Shown here one piece after another: positions 52,799 to 64,000 of a DNA stretch of 64,000 nucleotides. Under the pieces are notes generated by a model. It had not been told where the DNA came from and ran no database searches. It saw only the letters and a program-made list of their open reading frames with translations. Both the position numbers and the translations under genes were made by a program. The stretch lies in assembly GCA_029931535.1 (NCBI GenBank), contig JAQPZY010001689.1, positions 124,001 through 188,000 of the forward strand, in the 5' to 3' direction. The stretch comes from Margaritifera margaritifera (taxonomy: Eukaryota > Mollusca > Bivalvia > Unionida > Margaritiferidae). How positions within the stretch are numbered: the first letter of the stretch is position 1; each line of letters begins with the position of its first letter.

Positions 52799-54440
52799 TT
52801 GAAATCCTAATAATCCAATACGAATGATTGTTCTAATCACAAGTCCTAAATATAGAATGTTCCGAATTCACGGCTGTGTCCTTGAATGTTATGATGTGCT
52901 AATGGTCTCCAAAGTCCTGATGTACTAGTAATCTTGATGTGCTGATGTCAAAATGAAGTATTCCAAAATCTCTGAATAAGTTCACATAAATTCCAAAATT
53001 GTCACTTAAAAATCCAAAATCCAAAAGTTTATGAGCACTGTTATAATCCAATGTATATTTAAAATAATTCCTCTCTTAGAATTTGGAATGAATTTTCACA
53101 ACTGTAATAGCTCTTTACAAGACTGATGGTAATGTCAAAACTGAAAAAATGTCCACCAAACATGATATATATAAAGATTGGTCACATGACAGAATGTTCT
53201 AGATTGGTCACATGATAGAATGTTCTAGAATGTGTGTCATCTTAATGGAATTTTTACTTGTAAACAAAAATCAACCTTGACCTTCAAATTGAGAAAACAT
53301 ATTGATCAAAACAACCTAATTCAAGGACACTAGTTATACATGTTTTTCCTGACAAACATTAAGATTTAGGCAAATATTAAAGTGAAGAAACATTTATAAT
53401 TTCCTAAAATATTTATAACATTATATAAACATCATACATAACACCTTCAGCAGACTGAGAGGATTGAAATACACAAAATCATTCCTCAGATATTGATTTT
53501 GAGTACTGGATTGCGATTGTTCTATCAAAGAATGGCTATATCAAAGCATGACTATACACGACAGAGTTAGGGTTCATCTTGCCCTACTTTAGCTGTTTCC
53601 CGTCAAATAGTCTTTTTTCGGATTAATATTTAATTTTATTAAGTTATCAGAACATTACAATTACTGCAGGATTGTACATACAAATTACTGCATAAGTGAA
53701 GTAACTTGTCATCTGAATTCGATTTGTTTGCCAAATTACGGGCTTCTGGAGATACTTTTCCCAGATTAGCGTTCAAGATATATAGATGAGAAAGGCTGTA
53801 TGCGATATTTATTTGTAAGAATTTCCTTATAAAATTCGACGAAAGCTTTGCAAATTCTCTAATAATGTTCACGTACAGTCTGTACAAAGAGCGAAAACTA
53901 TAAATTTTCAGAACAGTTTCCAATAGGAACGCAGATATAGTATTGACTAACTCATTTTTTTGTGTTTTTTTTTTTAATGAGTAATTGTTTCGCGTGTATG
54001 ATATTTGATATTTCCTTTTTTTAAGATGAATTGATTTCTTTCTTATTAATTACAGGAATAGCTGTGCATATATTTATAACTAACATTATTAGTTGTATGT
54101 CAGCAAATAAGTTACATTGATTTTCTAAGAATACTTGTTTCATTTAAGCGACATCTTAGACAGGCAAGGAGAACGTCATTATGAAAACTAAACACTATTT
54201 ATATATCAATTTGCTGAGATGGGGTCAAGTCAAGTCAAGTCAATTAATTTTCATATAGAGTTGGTAGATACTAAAATGAAGTAAATCCCAACAAAAACAT
54301 AACCTCTGGATTAAACAAAAACTTACAGGAAAACAAATCTCAACATCACAAATCACATACGGCACAACAGAACAATCTAGATACAAATATCACATAATGC
54401 AGTATAATAATGATGTGCATATATACCAACATATAGTAAC

Positions 54441-54442
<2 letters not shown>
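52799..54442. other. Host flank of element C, non-coding
   Basis: AT-rich, no recognised coding sequence or convincing exon. A short local duplication ('attggtcacatgayagaatgttctaga') occurs twice near 53,175-53,230. Confidence 0.45.
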
Positions 54443-54482
<40 letters not shown>

Positions 54483-54519
54483 GAGAGAGAGAGAGAGACA
54501 GAGAGAGAGAGAGAGATAG
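54443..54519. repeat. (TA)n(GA)n compound microsatellite
   Basis: About 18 TA units followed directly by an interrupted GA tract. Confidence 0.95.
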
Positions 54520-54672
54520 AAATACAACATTAAACAGGCAGGGTACACAGAACATACAAAAATTAAAATAACCCAAGTATTACAATTTGCTTTAAATAAA
54601 TACACACAAATTAAATCAATGAAATTACTTTAGAAGATAAGTTTAAATCGGAAGGAGAAAGATGAAAATTAC

Positions 54673-54771
54673 AGTTTTCAACTAGCCTAAGCGCTTTGGA
54701 CTCTCGTTTAGTCTTGTTCAAAGGCAAACACAAAATAGAGACAATTCATACAATAAACACAAAAAAGCGTT
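54673..54771 (-). repeat. Left copy of a ~97-bp dispersed inverted repeat
   Basis: 'agttttcaactagcctaagc' through 'caataaacacaaaaaagcg' is the diverged reverse complement (about 80% by eye) of 55,341-55,439. It may be an old short interspersed or MITE-like repeat; no target duplication was identified. Confidence 0.7.
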
Positions 54772-55340
54772 GAAATTACACAAATTTACATAACTATTTC
54801 TACTGGAATTACAGCTTGAAAATGTTTCATGTATCGTCTAGTTGGCTTTAACTCGACTGATGTTGCTATAAATTAGGTGGTTTTGACCTACAAAGGGATC
54901 AGCCATATCGCCGTCTATCATTTAATATAAACTGGTGTAACCGCAGATTAAATCCCCGATATTTCATTGTTTTCGTAAGGCGAGTAATGAACATAGTATT
55001 AATAATGCCAGGAAGAACTACACAAAACACAGTAGTAATTATAGGTGAGTTGGTGACTAATGAGCAAAATAAAAAAGTTACTTAAGTGAAAAGGTTTTGG
55101 CTGTAAACAGATGATTTTATTTGCGTGTGGTTGTTTTTTCTAGTCTTGATGGTTTAAGCCGCTTGGTTTCAGTGTTCTAAGGCGGCGTATCCAGTAAGAT
55201 TCTTTTTCTTTTCTGGTTTCGGAACTTTAGTTGGGGTTGTGAGCAATTGCATTCAATTACACCACTAAAAGTGTGGCCGTATAATATATATAATTTCAAA
55301 AGCAAACACAAAACAGGGACATTACAAAAAAAAAACACAA

Positions 55341-55439
55341 AAAGCGTTTTAGTGTTTATTCTTTGTCTTGTCTCTGTTTTGTGTTTGCCTTTGAAAACGG
55401 CTCAATGAGAGTCGAAAGCGCTTAGGCTAGTTGAAAACT
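55341..55439 (+). repeat. Right copy of the ~97-bp dispersed inverted repeat
   Basis: Pairs with 54,673-54,771 and additionally forms a local hairpin with 55,287-55,320 ('aaaagcaaacacaaaacag' against 'ctgttttgtgtttgccttt'). Confidence 0.7.
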
Positions 55440-55550
55440 AGTTTTGCACTGTTCGTTGTCTGTTTATTGCGTTTAATCAATCCCTGACACACGCGATCCC
55501 TTGCTGGATCCAGTTGACTTGAAGGGACTGTTATTCGCCGTGTGATTTGT

Positions 55551-55551
55551 A

Positions 55552-55631
<80 letters not shown>
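55551..55631. repeat. (TA)n microsatellite
   Basis: About 38 TA units with a single TG interruption at 55,562-55,563. Confidence 0.95.
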
Positions 55632-55633
<2 letters not shown>

Positions 55634-56527
55634 CTTTTCGTCTCAGCACAAAGTAAAGTCCTATTGGTCAGTACGGAAAATCCTAACCAATCATTATTAT
55701 TAGTTGGTAGGGCTTTTAGCCGCAGAAATGCCAGAGACTGTACAGATGGCATAATAAAGGTTTAATTGCATGAAATGGAGTATGTGCTACTCCCCTCCCC
55801 CACTCACCCCACCCCACTCCCAACAGTTATTACCTAGTATCAGGCTGCACCGAACACCAAACTGACAAAAGTTCAGTGATAAATAACTATTTAGCTTTCC
55901 ATTAATACTGAGTATACTATTTATAGAAAGAGGCGAACAAAATATGTTTAGCGTAGCTATTCCAGCATATTTCTGCATCTGTTAGAAAATAAGTGTTTTT
56001 TCATTTTATAATTCCTCCTTCATAGGGTTAATATTAGAAAGAGGCCTTTAAATCAATAATACAAATATGAATTGATCTGTTGATATGAAGCAAGCTTTCT
56101 TGGTGACTTGGTGTGCGCATATAGGTCAATCTTTAAGAGAAAACTAGATCAATATTAATAATCTTGCCATCATAAATCATGGAATGAGCTATGCTCTAGT
56201 TTATCCTGTGATGATGAAGTTATTATATCGTTTGTCAATAAAGCATCCTGAGGTTTTATAATAATATCAACTCAGCAAATTTAATCATTGCAGCAACTAT
56301 TTTAATTTTGAGCTGGAGCTATGTGAGATACTCCTTGAAACGATTACCAAATTTTGTGCAAAAATACTGTTAGTGCATTTAAACGGTTGTTTTAATCAAA
56401 TCATCAAAAAACATGTTTGTAATTTTTACATCTTTCCTTAAGCAAAACTATGTTGTTTTTAAAAATCCTCCTGAATTGTTCTACTACTGAGTTTTCTTTT
56501 CGAGTATAGAGCACGACCTGAAAGCTC
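55632..56527. other. Non-coding stretch, nothing recognised
   Basis: AT-rich with a C-rich patch at 55,790-55,820. No supported gene. Confidence 0.45.
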
Positions 56528-56757
56528 AGACACTTTATCCCACCAGGCAACACTTGAGCATACTTTACCCCACCAGACAACACTATAGCATACATGTTTA
56601 CCCCACCAGACAACACTATAGCATACTTTACCCCACCAGGCAACACTATCGCATACATGTTTACCCCACCAGGCAACACTATAGCATACTTTACACCACC
56701 AGGCAACAATATAGCATACAGACACTTTACCCCACCAGGCAACACTATAGCATACAA
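56528..56757. repeat. Minisatellite with alternating 30/33-bp units
   Basis: 'caccag' marks units at 56,541, 56,571, 56,604, 56,634, 56,667, 56,697 and 56,733: steps of 30, 33, 30, 33, 30, 36. The alternation, caused by 'catactttacc' versus 'catacatgtttacc', forms a 63-bp higher-order unit. Because the steps are multiples of three, frames stay open on both strands (YAIVLPGGVK on minus), which does not indicate a gene. Confidence 0.9.
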
Positions 56758-57084
56758 TGTTCCCTAGAGAGAAAGCAATAAATACTTCATTAAATATATT
56801 TAACAAATAATCAATACAAAAATTAATAAAATCGCTTTCTTGTTATACACCAGATACCAAAGTTTTTATTGTTGTTATCTTGGATAACCAAATAGTCAAT
56901 TTAAACAGAGCAAATCTTGTTTGATGTAACTTTGGTCAGTTAATAATCTTCAAGTAGTAGTTATGAGACAAATCCTCTTAGATGCAACCATCGATTGTAA
57001 TGAATGACATTTATTGTAATCATCATAACATTTTCAAGAAATTAACACCCTAGGATCTGTCATAATTATGCGCCCTCTATAGCC
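56758..57084. other. Short non-coding spacer
   Basis: No features seen between the two tandem arrays. Confidence 0.5.
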
Positions 57085-58420
57085 CCACAGCTTATCATAT
57101 GTATCAAATAGTCAGTATTGTCATACCTATCATATAGTCATCGTTGTCATATCTATCAAATAGTCATTGTTGTCATATCTATCAAATAGTTAGTATTATT
57201 ATATGTATCAATAGTCATCGTTGTCATATCAACCAAATAGTCATCGTTGTCATATCTATCAAATAGTCATTGTTGTCATATGCATCAAATAGTAATCGTT
57301 GTCATATCTATCAAATAGTCATCGTTGTCATATCTATCAAATATTTATCGTTGTCATATCTATTAAATAGTCATTATTGTCATATCTATCAAATAGTCAT
57401 TATTGTCATATGTATCAAATAGTCATCGTTGTCATATCTATCAAATACTCATTGTTGTCATATGCATCAAATAGTCATTGTTGTCATATCTATCAAATAG
57501 TCATTGTTGTCATATGTATCAAGTAGTCATTATTGTCATATACATCAAATAGTTATTGTTGTCATATCTATAAAATATTCATTGTTGTCATATCTATCAA
57601 ATAGTCAGCATAGTCACATCTATTAAATAGTCATTGTTGTCATATGTATAAAATAGCCATCGTTGTCATATCTATCAAATTGTCAATGCTGTCATATCTA
57701 TCAAATAGTCATCGTTGTCACATATATCAAATAGTCATCGTTGTCACATATATCAAATCGTCATTGTTGTCATATTTATCAAATAGTCATTGTTGTCATA
57801 TCTATCAAATAGTCATCGTAGTCATATGTATCAAATAGTCATCGTTGTCATATGTATCAAATAGTCATTGTTGTCATATCTATCAAATAGTCACTGTTGT
57901 CATATGTATCAAGTAGTCATTATTGTCATATATATCAAATAGTTCTTGTTGTCATATCTATTAAATAGTCATTGTTGTCATATGTATCAAATAGTCATCG
58001 TTGTCAAATCTATCAAATCGTCATTGTTGTCATATCTATCAAATAGTCGTCGTTGTTACATATATCAAATCGTCATGGTTGTCACATATATCAAATCGTC
58101 ATTGTTGTCATATCTATCAAATAGTCATTGTTGTCATATCTATCAATTAATCATCATTGTCATACCTATAAAATATTTAATGTTGTCATATCTATCAAAT
58201 AGTCATTATTGTCATATCTATCAAATAGTCATTATTGTCATATATATCAAATATTCATTGTTATCATACGTATCAAACAGTTATTGTTGTCATATGCATC
58301 AAATATTCATTGTTGTCATATGTAGCAAATAGTCATTGTTGTCATATGTATCAAATAGTCATTGTTGTCATATCTATCAAATATTCATTGTTGTCATCTA
58401 TATCAAATAGTCATCATTGG
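57085..58420. repeat. Satellite array of a 26-bp unit, about 50 copies
   Basis: Unit 'catatctatcaaatagtcat' plus 'tgttgt', repeated over ~1.3 kb with variants at the CTATC/GTATC/GCATC position and CATTG/CATCG/CATTA. Occasional 25- or 27-bp units occur. Since 26 is not a multiple of three, every third unit is in phase, producing long but meaningless frames with a 26-residue period. Confidence 0.93.
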
Positions 58421-58493
58421 GATCTGCTTCAAAGTTATCTAAATTAAAACAAATGTTAGACACCACCTAAGCCTAGCATCTGCAATGGAAAAG

Positions 58494-58495
<2 letters not shown>

Positions 58496-58567
<72 letters not shown>
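58496..58567. repeat. (TA)n microsatellite
   Basis: About 36 TA units. Confidence 0.95.
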
Positions 58568-58571
<4 letters not shown>

Positions 58572-60635
58572 TGATTTGTGGAATCTAACAATTGTAATTA
58601 ATTCTGGATTCCCGTTGAAAGACCTCAAAGCAAATGATTCCTGAAATTACATGTCCATATTTAATTGACCAAGTGAGATTTCACTTTGAATTTTCTCAAA
58701 GCAAAGGCATTTTCAAATGAAACGATAATTGTTTCTGACATTAAACAAAACCATAATTTTTTTCTGAAATTGAACAAAATCAATGTGCTTGAAAAAGTGT
58801 TGAAATCTTTTGTTTCAATATTTAAGTCCTCCAACGAAAAGCAAAATTGCTGATTGCGAAGACTTGTTGGAATGTCGAACAAATATCAAACTATAATGTC
58901 ATTGATTTGCCATCTGTGAAAATACTTGTACAGGCTGTTTTTGGACAAAAGGCTTGTAACTGAAGAGTAATAGCAAATCCTGTAATCGAAGAACTGTACA
59001 CTACTATATTTAAACTAAATTACTTGACATCTGAATCACTCTATTATGGTTAGTCTTACTTATAAGTGTGGTCTTGCCATGTTTTGAGTTAACATTTGAC
59101 CCTTAATTTGGTGCATTACCTTTTTATCTTTTAATATTTTATCCATTAGCATAATTTTCATATGAGTAGTCATTACTGTCAGTGCATATCAAATTATAGG
59201 AAATGATAGAGTTGTAGCACATTTGATGCTTGACCGCCAACATCCCCAACACTAAATTATAACCGTGTGTTCGCAACAGAGATGAGAATTTCCTTCCTTG
59301 TTGATGAAATATTAAAATGCCAGACTGCTTGACAACCGGATAATGCATTAGACATAGAAAGCTCAATTTCAGTTTGCATTTATGAGCTTTAAGAAACATG
59401 AATTTCAAAGAAACATCTGAGGAATCAGTTATATATAACCTGGTATATTAGGAATGGTGATATGGTTCAAATCATTTCCAAATCTGTCAAAACTATTGGG
59501 TATGTAAACATTATCTTAGCTACTGTCGCCACGCACACAAAAATATGAAGTGTCTGAGGGATTTGCTGCATGGTTCTCCTCTATATAAACCAAAGAGCTT
59601 GAACATGTTTTGATAGCGTTTGCTGAATTCTGCCGGTGTTATTATATGCAGTGAAAAACATAGCGACCATCTATCTAATCGACTAGCCCACTGTGTTAGA
59701 TAGTGAACTATGCCAGAATGCAACGTTGAAGTTGAAAATCTAAATATCCATGGGATCGGTTCGCTGCCTTTCTCTCAAAGAAAGGGAAATATATCATTTT
59801 TATAAATAACTGGTAAAATATATAATTATTTGTTCTGATAATAACACAGATACTTCTCGATGGATATACGTTACATGACACTGATACGGTCCCTGGCTTG
59901 GTGTGCTTGTAGACAGATACAGTTTTTTACGCCGGTGTAGCTACGCACTACAGAATATATTCATAATCAGGCTAATGATCCCTTGATGTGTTTATTATTC
60001 ATTTTTATACCGTACCGACAAGACACATAGGAATTTAGAAATCGTTATGAATAGTTCCAGAAATATCTCGAGCGTTTTTCTTCTTTGCACTAGAGAGAAC
60101 AATGATGCAGGTTTGAATAAACTTGTGCACTAAAGAATAACTGTATTTTCTAGTACAGTTTCTTAGTTTAAAAAATCTTTTTAAAAAAATTGGATATTTT
60201 TTTACGAGAAATATAGTGTGTTTAATATTCTACACTATTCCCTAAGAAACGATAAATGTTTGCAAAAATTCTGAAATAAAATTAAATGTGTGTGAACAAA
60301 CATCTTTAAAACTTAGCTGGTTTTTAGCGTGTGTTTCTCTCCATTCCTCATATCATGTGGATTAGATGTGTATGTTATATTAATAGCAAAGGTCCAGGCA
60401 CTGTGGGTTGCTTTACTGGTTCAAGTTATATGCCTCGTGTAATTGGCCTGTAATGTTGATATGTTTTAAGTTTGTACCTAAAATAACTACTCCTATACCG
60501 TCAACAAATGTTTGCACCCTGCACAGACATAATCTGGTGGTAGTAAATATATATTTCTTACTTATTTACTTAGCACGTTTAACAGTTACTACTGCTGCTA
60601 CTTCTACTAACACTACCATCTTTTAAACTTTTCTT
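58568..60635. other. Non-coding stretch, nothing recognised
   Basis: AT-rich. Open frames are short and without motifs. No repeats of note by eye. Confidence 0.45.
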
Positions 60636-60640
60636 TTAAA

Positions 60641-60721
<81 letters not shown>
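60636..60721. repeat. (AAT)n followed by (ATT)n, hairpin-forming
   Basis: About nine AAT units, a short 'acttatt' joint, then about 19 ATT units. The two arms are complementary over roughly 25 bp. Confidence 0.93.
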
Positions 60722-60722
<1 letters not shown>

Positions 60723-60739
60723 CTCTTTAAAGTCTCTCT

Positions 60740-61190
60740 TGGTGGTATTTAGAAGGTCTCTTTTAGATTGGTCCCAATCCCACCGCCATGGATTTCAAAG
60801 ACTTTGCTTCAAATTTTTCACATCTTCAGGAGTTCCTCTTTGTGTAAAAGATCCGTCCTTCGTGCTATTCCCAGATATTTAGTCGGTCTGTCTCTTAGTG
60901 CTCTGGATTCTTTACTTAGTGTCTCACTAGGACTATTTTGATGTATGTGTTTCTTTCAAGAACATTTAAATCCTTTAGTTAGGTCATTTTATTTTTTGTT
61001 GTTCTTGCTTCTTGCATCCTGTGTGAGAGTTCCCTGGTACAACTCTGTCTATGACGTTCGGCACCAAGGTCCTTTCCTCGTCAAACAGTAATATGCTTAG
61101 CCTCCTGTGGTGGGTCTTGATGTTGACATTCCACATGATTTTCACTTTGGGTTTTCTTTGCCAGTTATCTTCATTTATTCATATCACTTG
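60740..61190 (-). pseudogene. Possible 3' remnant of a LINE-type retrotransposon
   Basis: The minus strand reads RKPKVKIMWNVNIKTHHRRL, FDEERTLVPNVIDRVVPGNS and CKKQEQQKIK, then frames with many stops. The character recalls the C-terminal part of LINE ORF2 proteins, but no reverse-transcriptase motif is present. The identification is weak. Confidence 0.22.
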
Positions 61191-61332
61191 TGTCTGCAAA
61201 TCGGACTATATTTCATACGGGCAGTAGTGTGTTACTGGAATCAGCTTGTTGTGTCGATTTTGTACCTTGCTGAACGTGAATGCCAAGTCCAATGTTGCCA
61301 TTGGTAGTACTACTACTATTTGTATTATTAAT

Positions 61333-61338
61333 AATAAG

Positions 61339-61376
<38 letters not shown>

Positions 61377-61378
61377 CT
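61333..61378. repeat. (ATT)n microsatellite
   Basis: About 13 ATT units, preceded by a short AAT arm ('attattaataataag') that can pair with it. Confidence 0.93.
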
Positions 61379-61890
61379 ACGAAATTCAAAGGAACAAAAC
61401 TATGCGCTGTAAGATAATCTCCTGGCACTGCGATGTGTTTGGTACCCGTATATATTGGAAAAATTACACATTGTATTCTTACCGATATTCGAAACAATTA
61501 ACTACTATATGATCTTATTATTGGACAATAAGAAAGTAAGGATGCCTACAGAGGTTATACTCATTCGTATTTCTAACCAATTGCGGGGGACACTTATTAG
61601 CATATACAAAGTATATTGCAGAGTATTGTCGCAATGTTTAGCTTCGTCAATGACTGTTGTGGATTAAATTTGTGTTCTAAAATAACGTATATTATTCGTG
61701 TTGACGACCGATGTGTTCTTTGATATGTTTAGAAGTTAGGACATATAACCTATTCAAATATACTGTTCACTTGAATCTAACCAAAATTAATAGGCTTATT
61801 AAACTTGATGGTTCTATTTTATGATAACCGAACATATAATGGTCATGTGCACCGCAGGATGTATTCATTGCAGAACCTAGTGTTGCTATA

Positions 61891-61972
61891 AAGAGTCCAT
61901 GTATGTTTTGTTATTACATGGTCAACATATTAAGAGTCCATGTATGTTTTGTTATTACATGGTCAACATATT
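61891..61972. repeat. 41-bp tandem duplication
   Basis: 'aagagtccatgtatgttttg' through 'gtcaacatatt' occurs twice with a 41-bp step and no differences seen. Each copy contains an 8-bp inverted pair (CCATGTAA-like / TTACATGG). Confidence 0.85.
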
Positions 61973-61979
61973 AAGCATT

Positions 61980-63677
61980 AATCTTCCACGAAGAACAGTG
62001 GGATAGAGATAATTTTCTTTATTTGTTATAGTACCGGTACTTTCTTCCTTTATTCAAATATCACTTACATGTTATTGAGACCCGTGAAATATGCAGCAAA
62101 TTTAAAATAAAATATATACTGTGTAAGCCTGGTTACCATTTTTTAAATGTTACTAGCCTGATGGATATTCAATTTTATGGACACTCATACACATGTCGTG
62201 CACCTTCTGGAAAAAAGACTTGTTTGTATCGATCAAATATTACTTACTATAATCTACAGTAACTCACGGCAAATGAGTGTGTACCTGTCACCAAGCTTTC
62301 GTTCTTGACCTCTAATTGTGCCCCAAACAAAAGCGGGGAGTTTTCTTTTTCTGGAAATTTCTTCATCTACTATTTGACCATTCTATATTTCAGTAGTGCC
62401 CTCATGATTACAACAATGTACGCCCCAAAACGTGTTTCACTCTGTAAGCACCATTGTCTCTGGTAAGACTTTGGATAGAACTATTGGTTAATCTCCTAGA
62501 TATTCTTCAGCGCTTTTGTCCTACGCTAGTATTCAAATTATAATGATTTAATATAAATTAAACGCGTTTGTAGCTTTCGATGATCAAATGCTATTTAAAA
62601 AGTTCACTAATTAGTAACCATATGTACATATCTTATAAAAATGAACAGGTAATTGCCAGAAGGCACTTTTCTACGCAAGTTTTTTTTGTTGTTTTGCGTA
62701 AGTATTTTTCCTTATGTATGTTTCTCAGCTCAAAACTTCCGTTTTGTAATGTCCATATCTAGCATAATTTTACAATTAATGTGCCTTCAAAACTACGTTT
62801 GTAACTCCCATCATGCATTATTTTTCAATTATTCCTTATGGATTCTTTGTGAAGGTTGAGCAGTCGTATGAATTTTTCACGTGTCTGATGTATAACGAAC
62901 AGGCGTATTGAGGAGACAAAATTGTAATCTAAATATCTGTTTGCTTTGCTTGATGGCGTTCGATATATTATTTAACACTTTCTTCACAACGATTACCGTT
63001 TAATTTTGTATAGCATCCTAGGATGATACAACTAACAAAATGGGGTTTCCATTGTCTCCTTCGTGAGTCCAAAAGCCTTTTTTATAGCAGAAATCAAGCA
63101 TGATTTTTTGTTATATATTTATCTATTTTACCTTTGAAAATAAGACTATAGAAAATAAATCAGATTTTTAATGGAGTTGACTGATTTGGAACTTGACACA
63201 CTATACGACAAAAGTCTGATTTGTAGCTATCTATCCCTTGATGTACTTTTTCATTCTGCTCTGACCCTTACGTATTAGTAGAAAGGAATGTCAGAGAGCT
63301 AGGCAGTCAAACCAGATCAAACAAGCCCAAACCAGATTTAGATAGACAGACATGTTTGTTTAGGAACCATCTTCTTGTGTAGGGTTACGAGAACATTAAA
63401 AATCACAACTTTACAAAGATACCTAATTTGCTGAAGACTCAGGGATATTGTATACAATTAAAAAGGTCCTCCAGAACAATAAAAACAATATGTGACCACT
63501 AATGTTTTTTTTTTGGTTCTTTTTAACAGACCATGACTAATGGCACAAACCGAATTCAGATCGGTGATGGAAATATTTAATGAGTTTCACAATAGATAAA
63601 CAATGTCTCTATTAACAGATATTGCCAATCTGCTTACAAGTTTGGGTTGGATACAAATGTGCTCTTAGCTAGTTGCG
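61980..63677. other. Non-coding stretch, nothing recognised
   Basis: AT-rich, short chance frames only. Confidence 0.45.
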
Positions 63678-63862
63678 TTGAAAAATAACATTCAATAAAA
63701 TACAAGTGATAATTTGATTGTTTCAAGCATTAAATGGTACACTCACGATGTAGCTGTAAAGATGCGGGGATATAGATTATATTTAATGATGATAAGATAG
63801 AAACAAGCATCATCGGCCTTAATAGTAAGGTGATTAAAAAGTTTGATGTGAGTAAATTCTAA
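63678..63862 (+). pseudogene. Element fragment homologous to relic D 22.4-kb fragment
   Basis: Reads NNIQ*NTSDNLIVSSIKWYTH, then in a shifted frame IIFNDDKIETSIIGLNSKVI and KKFDVSKF before a stop. The order and residues match 22,383-22,552 (NNIQQNT, FNDENIEISSIN). Another copy of the relic D element type therefore begins at or beyond the right window edge. The family is not named. Confidence 0.4.
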
Positions 63863-64000
63863 ATTCATATTACTATTTAAGGACCTTGTACTCTTTTCAA
63901 GTCCAAACTACAACGATGCAACAAAAACAGAGAAATAATTTATTATGAACAAAGTGTGATTTAAAAAAAAAAAAAATAACTAAGTATATGAAGAAGCTGT

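Noticed and set aside
57085..58420. CRISPR-like array
   Set aside because: Repeats are contiguous 26-bp units without unique spacers and lie in eukaryotic DNA; it is a satellite.
57644..58447. 128-codon frame with 26-residue periodicity
   Set aside because: A by-product of the 26-bp satellite.
1..64000. tRNA or rRNA genes
   Set aside because: No B-box/acceptor-stem pattern or conserved rRNA words were found by eye; a covariance-model scan could still reveal a decayed copy.

Overview
This is a piece of an AT-rich, intron-bearing invertebrate nuclear genome. Very little of it looks like host coding sequence. Most recognisable coding DNA comes from Polinton/Maverick and Polinton-like (virus-derived) elements, and the rest is microsatellite, minisatellite and satellite DNA. 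The element types, a BIR-domain gene carried by a Polinton and the abundant AT/ATT repeats suggest a marine invertebrate such as a mollusc. This is an inference; the window holds no diagnostic host gene.

Layout. 1-3.4 kb: a DNA polymerase B relic at the left edge, then non-coding. 3.4-10.6 kb (relic A): a decayed dsDNA-virus-like element with a polymerase/helicase polyprotein (+), a packaging ATPase (-), a double-jelly-roll capsid protein (-) and a small conserved hydrophobic/basic protein (+). 10.6-16.5 kb: non-coding plus tandem repeats. 16.5-21.4 kb (relic B): a decayed Polinton with TIR-like repeats, a zinc-knuckle gene, the N-terminal half of polB and a BIR gene. 22.3-33.1 kb (relic D): a third decayed element with an integrase, a capsid-associated protein, coiled-coil fragments and a different polB lineage (-). 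33.1-36.1 kb: low-complexity DNA and two candidate host exons. 36,108-52,792 (element C): a structurally complete 16.7-kb Polinton. 52.8-64 kb: non-coding DNA dominated by repeats, including a ~1.3-kb satellite of 26-bp units, with another element fragment at the right edge.

Element C is the main object of interest. It is flanked by a perfect 6-bp target duplication (TGTGTT) and has unusually long (~2.28 kb), near-identical inverted repeats. From right to left on the minus strand it reads: a wrecked polB (stops plus a large internal deletion), BIR protein, LRERIY-repeat protein (frameshifted), a 48-aa membrane peptide, packaging ATPase (frameshifted in the P-loop), two paralogous virion-like basic proteins, a K/E-rich protein, D,D35E integrase with chromodomain, a two-TM protein, penton-like minor capsid protein, a pVI/pX-like protein, major capsid protein, a zinc-binding protein and an adenain-like protease. 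One gene, an HNH/IENR-type nuclease-like protein, is on the plus strand and shares a ~107-bp divergent promoter with polB.

The morphogenesis module (MCP, penton, protease) and the integrase are open, whereas polB and, as read, the ATPase are broken. C therefore looks like a recently inserted copy that depends on a helper. Relic B is a diverged relative in opposite orientation with the same polB-BIR order and the same divergent promoter, but a different cargo gene opposite polB.
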